A DNA stretch of 64,000 nucleotides. It comes from Streptomyces sp. NRRL S-118 (GTDB lineage: Bacteria > Actinomycetota > Actinomycetes > Streptomycetales > Streptomycetaceae). The stretch spans positions 248,266 to 312,265 of the forward strand of contig NZ_KL591004.1 of assembly GCF_000716335.1 (NCBI RefSeq), written 5' to 3'. The position numbers and the translations under genes are program-made. Below the pieces are notes generated by a model that did not search any database, was not told where the DNA came from, and saw only the letters and a program-made list of their open reading frames with translations. Positions 28,283 through 34,999 of this stretch are shown here, one piece after another; the first letter of the stretch is position 1; each line of letters starts with the position of its first letter.

Positions 28283-29769
28283 TGGCCCAGGTGCTGGAGT
28301 TCAAACTGCCGGACCTCGGCGAGGGCCTCACCGAGGCGGAGATCGTGCGCTGGCTGGTGGACGTCGGCGACGTCGTCGCCATAGACCAGCCGGTCGTCGA
28401 GGTGGAGACGGCCAAGGCGATGGTGGAGGTGCCGTGCCCGTACGGGGGCGTGGTGACCGCACGGTTCGGTGAGGAAGGGACGGAGCTGCCGGTCGGGGCG
28501 CCGCTGCTGACGGTGGCCGTCGGCGCGACGTCGGTGCCGTCGGACTCCTCCCCGGATGCCCCGGGCCGGCCTTCCCAGGCCCCGTCCGGATCCGCAACCG
28601 CCTCCGGATCCGCGACCACCTCCGGATCCGCGTCCTCCGCTGCGGAGGAGACGTCCGGGAACGTCCTCGTCGGGTACGGCACGGGGGCGCCGGTGGCGCG
28701 CAGGCGCCGGGTGCGGGCGGCGTCCGCCGCCGCTCCGTCCGGATCGGCGCAGGCGGACGCCCGTACGGCTCCCGCCGCTCCGGCCGCGACCGCACCCGGT
28801 GCCGATTCCGCCGCTTCTATCGCTGCCGCCGCTTCTGTCGCTGCACCCGCGGCCGCACCGGCTCCGGCGGCCGTGCCCGGGGACGGTCCCGTGCCGGTGA
28901 TCTCACCGCTCGTGCGGAAGCTGGCCCGGGAGCAGGGCATCGACCTGCGTGCGCTGCGCGGGTCCGGCCCCGACGGGCTGATCCTGCGCGCCGACGTCGA
29001 GCGGGCGATCGCCACGCCGGTGCAGCCGGTCACCGCCCCGGCCCCCGCTCCCGCCACCCCCGCCGCCACCGCACCCGCGGTCGCGGAGCGAGTGCCGCTG
29101 CGCGGCGTGCGCGGCGCGGTCGCCGACAAGATGTCCCGCAGCCGCCGTGAGATCCCCGAGGCCACCTGCTGGGTCGACGCCGACGCGACCGAACTCATGG
29201 CCGCGCGGACCGCCATGAACGCGGCCGGGGGGCCGAAGATCTCCCTCCTGGCGCTCCTGGCCCGTATCTGCACGGCCGCACTGGCCCGCTACCCGGAGCT
29301 CAACGCCACGGTCGACACCGAGGCGCGGGAGATCGTGCGGCTCCCGGAGGTGCATCTGGGCTTCGCCGCCCAGACCGACCGGGGCCTGGTCGTGCCCGTC
29401 GTCCGTGACGCCCACCGCCGCACGGCGGAGTCGCTGACGGCGGAGTTCGCCCGCCTGACGGAGGCGGCGCGGGCCGGGAAGCTGACCCCGGCGGACCTGA
29501 CGGGCGGCACGTTCACCCTGAACAACTACGGGGTGTTCGGGGTCGACGGCTCGACGCCGATCATCAACCACCCCGAGGCGGCCATGCTGGGGGTGGGCAG
29601 GATCATCCCCAAGCCCTGGGTGCACCAGGGCGAACTCGCCGTCCGCCAGGTCGTGCAGCTCTCGCTCACCTTCGACCACCGGGTCTGCGACGGAGGCACG
29701 GCAGGCGGATTCCTCCGGTACGTGGCGGACTGCGTGGAGGCTCCGGCGGTGCTGCTGCGCACGCTCTGA
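28282..29769 (+). CDS. bkdC: Branched-chain 2-oxoacid dehydrogenase E2 (operon 1)
   Basis: A 495-residue dihydrolipoyl acyltransferase. The N-terminal lipoyl domain carries Lys45 in VETAKAMVEV. A long Ala/Pro/Ser linker contains a short GSATASGSATTSGSA repeat. The E1/E3-binding domain is at VISPLVRKLAREQGIDL. The C-terminal catalytic domain has FTLNNYGVFGVDGSTP and the active site DHRVCDGG. It moves the branched acyl group to CoA. The ATG shares one base with the E1beta stop. No E3 gene is in the window. Confidence 0.94.
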   Translation: MAQVLEFKLPDLGEGLTEAEIVRWLVDVGDVVAIDQPVVEVETAKAMVEVPCPYGGVVTARFGEEGTELPVGAPLLTVAVGATSVPSDSSPDAPGRPSQAPSGSATASGSATTSGSASSAAEETSGNVLVGYGTGAPVARRRRVRAASAAAPSGSAQADARTAPAAPAATAPGADSAASIAAAASVAAPAAAPAPAAVPGDGPVPVISPLVRKLAREQGIDLRALRGSGPDGLILRADVERAIATPVQPVTAPAPAPATPAATAPAVAERVPLRGVRGAVADKMSRSRREIPEATCWVDADATELMAARTAMNAAGGPKISLLALLARICTAALARYPELNATVDTEAREIVRLPEVHLGFAAQTDRGLVVPVVRDAHRRTAESLTAEFARLTEAARAGKLTPADLTGGTFTLNNYGVFGVDGSTPIINHPEAAMLGVGRIIPKPWVHQGELAVRQVVQLSLTFDHRVCDGGTAGGFLRYVADCVEAPAVLLRTL

Positions 29770-29777
29770 GGTCCCGC

Positions 29778-29800
29778 TCCCCGGGGTGCTCCCCCGGGGA
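29778..29800 (+). terminator. Hairpin after bkd operon 1
   Basis: Perfect nine-base arms (TCCCCGGGG/CCCCGGGGA) close a five-base loop within 10 bp of the E2 stop. Confidence 0.65.
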
Positions 29801-29834
29801 CCGGGGGCTCCGGCGGGTTCGGGATACTGGTCGC

Positions 29835-30677
29835 GTGACCCGAACTGACGTCGTCGTGCTTGCCGGGGGAGCCGCCAAGCGACTCGGCGGAGCGGACAAG
29901 CCCGGACTGAGCGTGGGCGGGCGTGCCCTGCTCGACCGGGTGCTCGCGGCCTGCCGGGAAGCGACCCGCGTCGTGGTGGTCGGCGACCGGCGCCCCACCG
30001 TGCGGCCCGTGGTGTGGGCGCGGGAGGAACCTCCCGGAGGCGGACCGGTGGCCGCGCTCGCGGCCGGACTGCGGCACGTGGAGGCCGGCCACGTGGTCGT
30101 CCTCAGCGGCGACCTGCCGTTCCTGGGGGAGGACAGCGTGCGGACGTTGACCGATGCCCTGGAGGCCGGCGACAACGAAGGTGCGCTGACCGTGGACGCC
30201 GAGGGCCGCGACCAGCCGCTCGTCGCGGCGTACCGCACCGAGCCGCTGCGGCGGGAAATCGCGCTGCTGGCAACGGAATACGGCAGTCTGTCCGGATTGC
30301 CGCTGCGGCTGCTCGTCCAGGAACTCGACGTCGCACGGGTCCCCCTCGGACCGTTCGCCTCCTTCGACTGCGACACCTGGGAAGACCTCGCCACGGCACG
30401 CGCCCGGATCAGGGAGCATGGGAACGTGCTGGAGGAATGGATCACCGCAGTCAAGGCCGAACTCGGCATCGAACTCGACGTCGACACCGGCGTCCTGCTC
30501 GATCTCGCCCGGGACGCCGCGCACGGCGTCGCCCGGCCCGCCGCGCCGCTCACCACCTTCCTGGTCGGGTACGCGGCCGCCAAGGCCGGCGGCGACGGCC
30601 CCGAAGCCGTGGCCGAGGCGGCGCGCAAGGCCGCCGCACTCGCCGACCGCTGGGCGAACGAGGCCGGCCGGGAATGA
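29835..30677 (+). CDS. MobA-like nucleotidyltransferase fused to DUF6457
   Basis: A 280-residue protein. Residues 1-190 are a MobA-type NTP transferase (VVLAGGAAKRLGGADKPGL, then GDLPFLGED), which attaches GMP to molybdopterin. Residues 195-280 match the small DUF6457 domain (VLEEWITAVKAELGIELD...AAPLTTFLVGYAAAK), found in actinobacteria next to or fused with MobA. The gene overlaps moeA by 4 bp, supporting a molybdenum-cofactor role. It starts with GTG. Confidence 0.88.
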   Translation: MTRTDVVVLAGGAAKRLGGADKPGLSVGGRALLDRVLAACREATRVVVVGDRRPTVRPVVWAREEPPGGGPVAALAAGLRHVEAGHVVVLSGDLPFLGEDSVRTLTDALEAGDNEGALTVDAEGRDQPLVAAYRTEPLRREIALLATEYGSLSGLPLRLLVQELDVARVPLGPFASFDCDTWEDLATARARIREHGNVLEEWITAVKAELGIELDVDTGVLLDLARDAAHGVARPAAPLTTFLVGYAAAKAGGDGPEAVAEAARKAAALADRWANEAGRE

Positions 30678-31987
30678 CATCACCAGGAGGCGGAGGCGAG
30701 GAGCGGCACCGGGCCACGCCCTGGGCCGAGGCCCGCGCGCTCGCGGCGGGGGCCGGCCGGACACGGTCCGTGCGGTCCCGGCGAGTGTCCCTGGCGGAAG
30801 CCCTCGGCCGCGTACTGGCCGAGCCGCTCGTCGCGCTCACCGACCTCCCGTCCTTCGACACCTCCGCCATGGACGGCTGGGCCGTCGCCGGCCCCGGCCC
30901 CTGGAGGGTGTCCGAGGGCGGGTCCGTGCTGGCCGGTCACGCCCGGGCGGCCGAGCTGCCCGACGGTGAGGCGGTACGGATCGCCACCGGCGCCCGCGTT
31001 CCGCCCGGCACCACCGCGGTCATCCGCACCGAGCACGCGCGTACCGAGCCGGTACGCACAGAGCCCGCACGCCCAGAGCCCGCGCGTACCGATTCCGCAC
31101 GCACCGAGCCCTCCCGCGCTCCGGCGGTCGTCGCCCGGCTGTACGCCGAGCGCGAGGTGCTGCCGGGGCAGGACATCCGGCCGCGCGGCCAGGAGTGCGG
31201 CTCCGGTGACGAGCTGCTGCCGGCCGGCGGGCCCGTCACCCCCGCCGTGCTCGGCCTCGCCGCGGCCGCCGGCTACGACGAGCTGGTGACGGTGGAGCGC
31301 CCGCGTGTGGACGTCCTGGTGCTCGGCGATGAGCTGCTGACGGCCGGCCTTCCGCACGACGGCCTGATCCGGGACGCCCTCGGGCCCCTGCTCGGGCCCT
31401 GGCTGGCCGCCCTGGGCGCGGACGTCGTCGCCACCCGGCGTATCGAGGACGACGCGGACGCGCTGTACGCGGCCGTCACGGGCTCCGAGGCGGACCTGGT
31501 GATCACCACCGGCGGCACTGCGGCGGGACCGGTCGACCATGTGCACCCCGTCCTGCGCAAGGCCGGCGCGGAGCTGCTCGTCGACGGGGTGAAGGTGCGC
31601 CCGGGCCACCCGATGCTGCTGGCACGCCTCACCTCCGAGCGCCATCTGGTCGGCCTGCCCGGCAATCCCCTGGCGGCCGTCTCCGGACTGCTCACCCTTG
31701 CCGAGCCGCTGCTGCGCGGGCTCTGCGGGCGTCGGCCGGTCACGGAGCCGTACCGGCTTCCCGTGGGCAACGCGGTGCACGGCCATCCGCACGACACGCG
31801 CCTGGTGCCGGTGGGGCACCGGGCCGGCCGGGCGGTGCCGCTGCACTACAACGGGCCGGCCATGCTGCGCGGCATAGCCGAGGCCGATGGCCTGGCGGTC
31901 GTCCCTCCCGGCGGCGCCAAGGCCGGCGATGTCCTGGAAATCCTCGGCCTGCCGTGGCCGTCGCCCACCGAAGGGTGTTTCACGTGA
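30674..31987 (+). CDS. moeA: Molybdopterin molybdotransferase (MoeA)
   Basis: A 437-residue protein that inserts molybdate into adenylylated molybdopterin. Family motifs: PSFDTSAMDGWAV, IATGARVPPGTTAVIRTE, LGDELL, TTGGTAAGPVDHV, VKVRPGHPMLLA and GLPGNPLAAVSG. An unusual insert of imperfect RTEPAR-type repeats (about residues 117-152) sits after AVIRTE, in the domain III region. The last four codons overlap a parS palindrome. Confidence 0.93.
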   Translation: MTSPGGGGEERHRATPWAEARALAAGAGRTRSVRSRRVSLAEALGRVLAEPLVALTDLPSFDTSAMDGWAVAGPGPWRVSEGGSVLAGHARAAELPDGEAVRIATGARVPPGTTAVIRTEHARTEPVRTEPARPEPARTDSARTEPSRAPAVVARLYAEREVLPGQDIRPRGQECGSGDELLPAGGPVTPAVLGLAAAAGYDELVTVERPRVDVLVLGDELLTAGLPHDGLIRDALGPLLGPWLAALGADVVATRRIEDDADALYAAVTGSEADLVITTGGTAAGPVDHVHPVLRKAGAELLVDGVKVRPGHPMLLARLTSERHLVGLPGNPLAAVSGLLTLAEPLLRGLCGRRPVTEPYRLPVGNAVHGHPHDTRLVPVGHRAGRAVPLHYNGPAMLRGIAEADGLAVVPPGGAKAGDVLEILGLPWPSPTEGCFT

Positions 31988-31990
31988 AAC
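31977..31990. other. parS: parS site (perfect GTTTCACGTGAAAC palindrome)
   Basis: The 14-bp palindrome GTTTCACGTGAAAC matches the ParB-binding parS consensus exactly. It spans the end of moeA and the start of the channel gene. In Streptomyces, parS sites cluster around oriC and ParB bound to them organises segregation. Confidence 0.88.
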
Positions 31991-33066
31991 TTCCCGGCCA
32001 GGACGCGATGGCCCGTCGTGCCGAGGAGCACCTGGACATCTCCCGGGTGCAGATGCCGCGCCAGGTCGTGGAGAGTCCCCTGCGGCAGGTGGCCAAGCGG
32101 CTGCTGATGGCGCTGTGCGTACTCGCGCTGACCGTCTTCATCGTCGTGGTGGACAGGGCCGGCTACCACGACAACGCCGACGGGGACGTCGACGTGCTCG
32201 ACGCCATCTACTACGCCACCGTGACGCTGTCGACCACCGGATACGGCGACATCGTCCCCCACAGCGACAGCGCAAGGACCGTCAACGTGCTGCTGGTGAC
32301 CCCGCTGCGCGTGCTGTTCCTGATCATTCTCGTCGGTACCACTCTGGAGGTGCTCACCGAGCGCACTCGTGACGAGTGGCGGCTGAACCGCTGGAGGTCC
32401 ACCTTGCGCGACCACACCGTCGTCGTCGGTTTCGGTACGAAGGGCCGCTCGGCCGTCCAGACGCTCATCGCGACCGGCCTGAAGAAGGAGCGGATCGTCG
32501 TCGTCGACCCGAGCGACAAGGTCATCGAGGCGGCCAACAGCGATGGGTTCGTCGGCGTCGTGGGCGACGCCACGCGCAGCGATGTGCTGCTCCGGGCGGA
32601 GGTCCAGCGAGCACGTCAGATCGTGATCGCGACGCAGCGCGATGACACGGCCGTCCTGGTCACCCTGACGGCACGCCAGCTCAATCGCGGAGCCAAGATC
32701 GTCGCAACGGTGCGGGAGGAGGAGAACGCCCCGCTGCTGCGGCAGTCGGGTGCGGACGCGGTCATCACGAGCGCGAGCGCGGCCGGCCGGCTGCTCGGGT
32801 TGTCGGTGCTGAGCCCGAGCGCGGGCACGGTGATGGAGGATCTGATCCAGTCGGGCAGCGGGCTCGACCTGGTCGAACGGCCGGTGATAAAGGCCGAGGT
32901 GGGCAAGAGCGTGCGGGAGACCGACGATCTGGTGGTGAGCGTGCTGCGCGGCCACCGGCTGCTGGGGTACGACGATCCTGCTGCGAGCCCGCTGCAGTTG
33001 ACGGACCGGCTGATCACGATCGTCCGCGCCAAGCCGGTCGCACCGCTGAGCTCGCCGCCGGAGTGA
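31984..33066 (+). CDS. Two-TM potassium channel with TrkA-N (RCK) domain
   Basis: A protein of 360 residues. After a cytoplasmic N-terminus come a membrane helix (LLMALCVLALTVFIVVV), a pore loop with selectivity filter TTGYGD (84-89), and a second helix (VLFLIILVGTTLEVL). A Rossmann RCK/TrkA-N domain follows (VVVGFGTKGRSAVQ, VGDATRSDVL), then a TrkA-C-like part. It conducts K+ and is probably gated by nucleotide or ion binding. I chose the GTG at 31984, with AAGGG 8 bases upstream; 31954, 31975 and 32008 are possible. The start overlaps the parS site and the moeA stop. Confidence 0.9.
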   Translation: MKLPGQDAMARRAEEHLDISRVQMPRQVVESPLRQVAKRLLMALCVLALTVFIVVVDRAGYHDNADGDVDVLDAIYYATVTLSTTGYGDIVPHSDSARTVNVLLVTPLRVLFLIILVGTTLEVLTERTRDEWRLNRWRSTLRDHTVVVGFGTKGRSAVQTLIATGLKKERIVVVDPSDKVIEAANSDGFVGVVGDATRSDVLLRAEVQRARQIVIATQRDDTAVLVTLTARQLNRGAKIVATVREEENAPLLRQSGADAVITSASAAGRLLGLSVLSPSAGTVMEDLIQSGSGLDLVERPVIKAEVGKSVRETDDLVVSVLRGHRLLGYDDPAASPLQLTDRLITIVRAKPVAPLSSPPE

Positions 33067-33120
33067 CCCGCGGACGGCGTCGCACCGCTGAGCTCGCCGC
33101 CGGAGTGACCCGCGGACGGC
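33037..33120. repeat. Perfect 42-bp tandem duplication over a stop codon
   Basis: The segments 33037-33078 and 33079-33120 are identical. The first holds the last nine codons and TGA of the channel gene; the second is a silent copy downstream. It is a recent duplication. Confidence 0.9.
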
Positions 33121-33158
33121 ACGTCCGTAGCGGGCGTCGCCGGAGTAGCCTCGCCGCC

Positions 33159-34139
33159 ATGCATGCGATCACGATTCCGGAACCAGGTGGACCCGAGGCG
33201 CTCGTCTGGGCCGAGGTGCCCGATCCCGTGCCGGCCGAGGGCGAGATCCTCATCGAGGTGGCCGCCGGCGCGGTCAACCGTGCCGACCTGCTGCAGCGGC
33301 AGGGCTTCTACGACCCGCCGCCCGGGGCGTCCCCGTACCCCGGCCTCGAATGCTCCGGCCGGGTGGCGGCGCTGGGGCCGGGCGTCGTGGGCTGGTCCGT
33401 CGGGGACGAGGTGTGCGCCCTGCTCAGCGGCGGAGGATACGCGGAGAAGGTCGCCGTGCCGGCGGGGCAGGTGCTGCCCGTGCCGCAGGGGCTCGACCTC
33501 GTCACGGCGGCGGCGCTTCCCGAGGTCACCGCGACGGTCTGGTCGAACGTGTTCATGGTGGCGCACCTGCGGCAGGGCGAGACGCTGCTCGTCCACGGGG
33601 GCGCGAGCGGCATCGGCACGATGGCCATCCAGCTGGGGAAGGCCGTGGGCGCACGGGTCGCGGTCACGGCGGGCGGCCCCGAGAAGCTGGAGCGCTGCGC
33701 CGAGCTGGGCGCCGACATCCTCATCGACTACCGGGAGCAGGACTTCGTCGAGGAGCTGAAGAAGGCGACGGACGGAGCCGGGGCGGACGTCATCCTCGAC
33801 ATCATGGGCGCCAAGTACCTGGACCGGAACATCAGGGCCCTCGCGGTGAACGGGCGGCTCGCGGTCATCGGCCTCCAGGGCGGCGTCAAGGGCGAACTGA
33901 ACCTCGGTGCCCTGCTGGCGAAGCGCGCGGCGGTGACGGCGACGTCGCTGCGGATGCGGCCGCTGGAGGAGAAGGCGGCGATCATGGCGGCGGTCCGCGA
34001 GCACGTATGGCCGCTGATCGCCTCGGGCACGGTGCGGCCGGTGGTGGACAGTACGTTCCCGCTCCCGGATGCGGCGGAGGCCCACCGCGCGCTGGAAAGC
34101 GGCACGCACGTGGGCAAGATGCTGCTGGTCAGGCCCTGA
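33159..34139 (+). CDS. NAD(P)H-quinone oxidoreductase (zeta-crystallin/PIG3-like)
   Basis: A 326-residue member of the MDR superfamily. It has the GroES-like N-terminal domain (AVNRADLLQRQGFYDPPPG, YPGLECSGRVAALGPGV). The nucleotide-binding domain follows with GASGIGTMAIQLGKAVGA. It lacks zinc-ligand cysteines, as quinone reductases do. It reduces quinones or enals with NADPH. The ATG at 33159 follows the 42-bp duplication; the intervening sequence has no clear ribosome site. Confidence 0.9.
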   Translation: MHAITIPEPGGPEALVWAEVPDPVPAEGEILIEVAAGAVNRADLLQRQGFYDPPPGASPYPGLECSGRVAALGPGVVGWSVGDEVCALLSGGGYAEKVAVPAGQVLPVPQGLDLVTAAALPEVTATVWSNVFMVAHLRQGETLLVHGGASGIGTMAIQLGKAVGARVAVTAGGPEKLERCAELGADILIDYREQDFVEELKKATDGAGADVILDIMGAKYLDRNIRALAVNGRLAVIGLQGGVKGELNLGALLAKRAAVTATSLRMRPLEEKAAIMAAVREHVWPLIASGTVRPVVDSTFPLPDAAEAHRALESGTHVGKMLLVRP

Positions 34140-34284
34140 CCCCTGCCTTGCTTTGAGCCTTGCCCTGAGCTCCGCACGCCACGTCCCGTCCGGGACACCC
34201 CGTATACGGACCGCACCGGACCAGACAGGACTGGACGGGACCTGACCTGATCCGACACGACCGGACCGGATCCGGTCCAGCGCA

Positions 34285-34320
34285 GAGGCCCGGCACCCGC
34301 GTGTGCGGGTGCCGGGCCTC
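34285..34320. terminator. Bidirectional hairpin between quinone reductase and bpa
   Basis: Perfect sixteen-base arms (GAGGCCCGGCACCCGC against GCGGGTGCCGGGCCTC) close a four-base loop between convergent genes. The 227-bp gap otherwise shows no gene; 34150-34270 is made of short cgga/gga-type motifs. Confidence 0.88.
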
Positions 34321-34366
34321 GACGACGGCACGGCGCGGCACCGGTGCCTGCCGGGCCGGTGTGCCC

Positions 34367-34909
34367 TTACAGGTACGGCCCCGAGCGGATGGCGCCGTGG
34401 GCGTGCTCCTCGTCGTCGTGGTGCGCGGCGGCGGGAAGCGCGCGACGCATCTGCTCCAGCTGTGCGCGGGCCGCCATCTGCTGGGCGAACAGCGCCGTCT
34501 GGATGCCGTGGAACAGCCCCTCCAGCCAGCCCACCAACTGCGCCTGCGCGATCCGCAGTTCGGCCTCGGAAGGAACGGCCTCGTCCGTGAAGGGCAGGGA
34601 GAGGCGTTCCAGCTCCTCGACGAGCTCCGGCGCCAGGCCGTCCTCCAGCTCCTTCACCGAGCTCGCGTGGATGTCCTTGAGACGGACCCGGCTGGCCTCG
34701 TCCAGAGGAGCCGCGCGTACTTCTTCCAGAAGCTGCTTGATCATGCTTCCGATGCGCATGACCTTCGCAGGCTGTTCGACCATCTCCGTCACCGGGACCT
34801 CGCGCGACTCGTCGTCACCGTCACCGCCGCCGAGAGCCATCCCGTCCTGTCCCACGACGAGGACGTGGGGGTTGCTCTCCTGCGACCGTTCATTCCTCGG
34901 CATCTCCAT
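34367..34909 (-). CDS. bpa: Bacterial proteasome activator (Bpa/PafE)
   Basis: A protein of about 180 residues. The helical DUF2587 core runs VMRIGSMIKQLLEEVRAAP, VKELEDGLAPELVEELERL, RIAQAQLVGWLEGLFHGIQ. The extreme C-terminus is GPYL, matching the GQYL-type tail that docks into pockets of the 20S proteasome alpha ring. Bpa forms an ATP-independent ring that opens the gate for unfolded substrates. The start is uncertain: ATG at 34939, 34918, 34909 (chosen) or 34903. Confidence 0.9.
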   Translation of the reverse strand: MEMPRNERSQESNPHVLVVGQDGMALGGGDGDDESREVPVTEMVEQPAKVMRIGSMIKQLLEEVRAAPLDEASRVRLKDIHASSVKELEDGLAPELVEELERLSLPFTDEAVPSEAELRIAQAQLVGWLEGLFHGIQTALFAQQMAARAQLEQMRRALPAAAHHDDEEHAHGAIRSGPYL

Positions 34910-34999
34910 GCCGCCCATTCTCTCGTACAGGTGCGTCATCACACGGTCTGCCCCTGGAGGAGGGTGATCCACCCTCCTCCAGGGGCACATCCGTCCGGC

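Noticed and set aside
33067..33158. Extension of the quinone reductase upstream to 33063
   Set aside because: The extra residues come from the 42-bp duplication and are not family-like; the conserved N-terminus starts at 33159.
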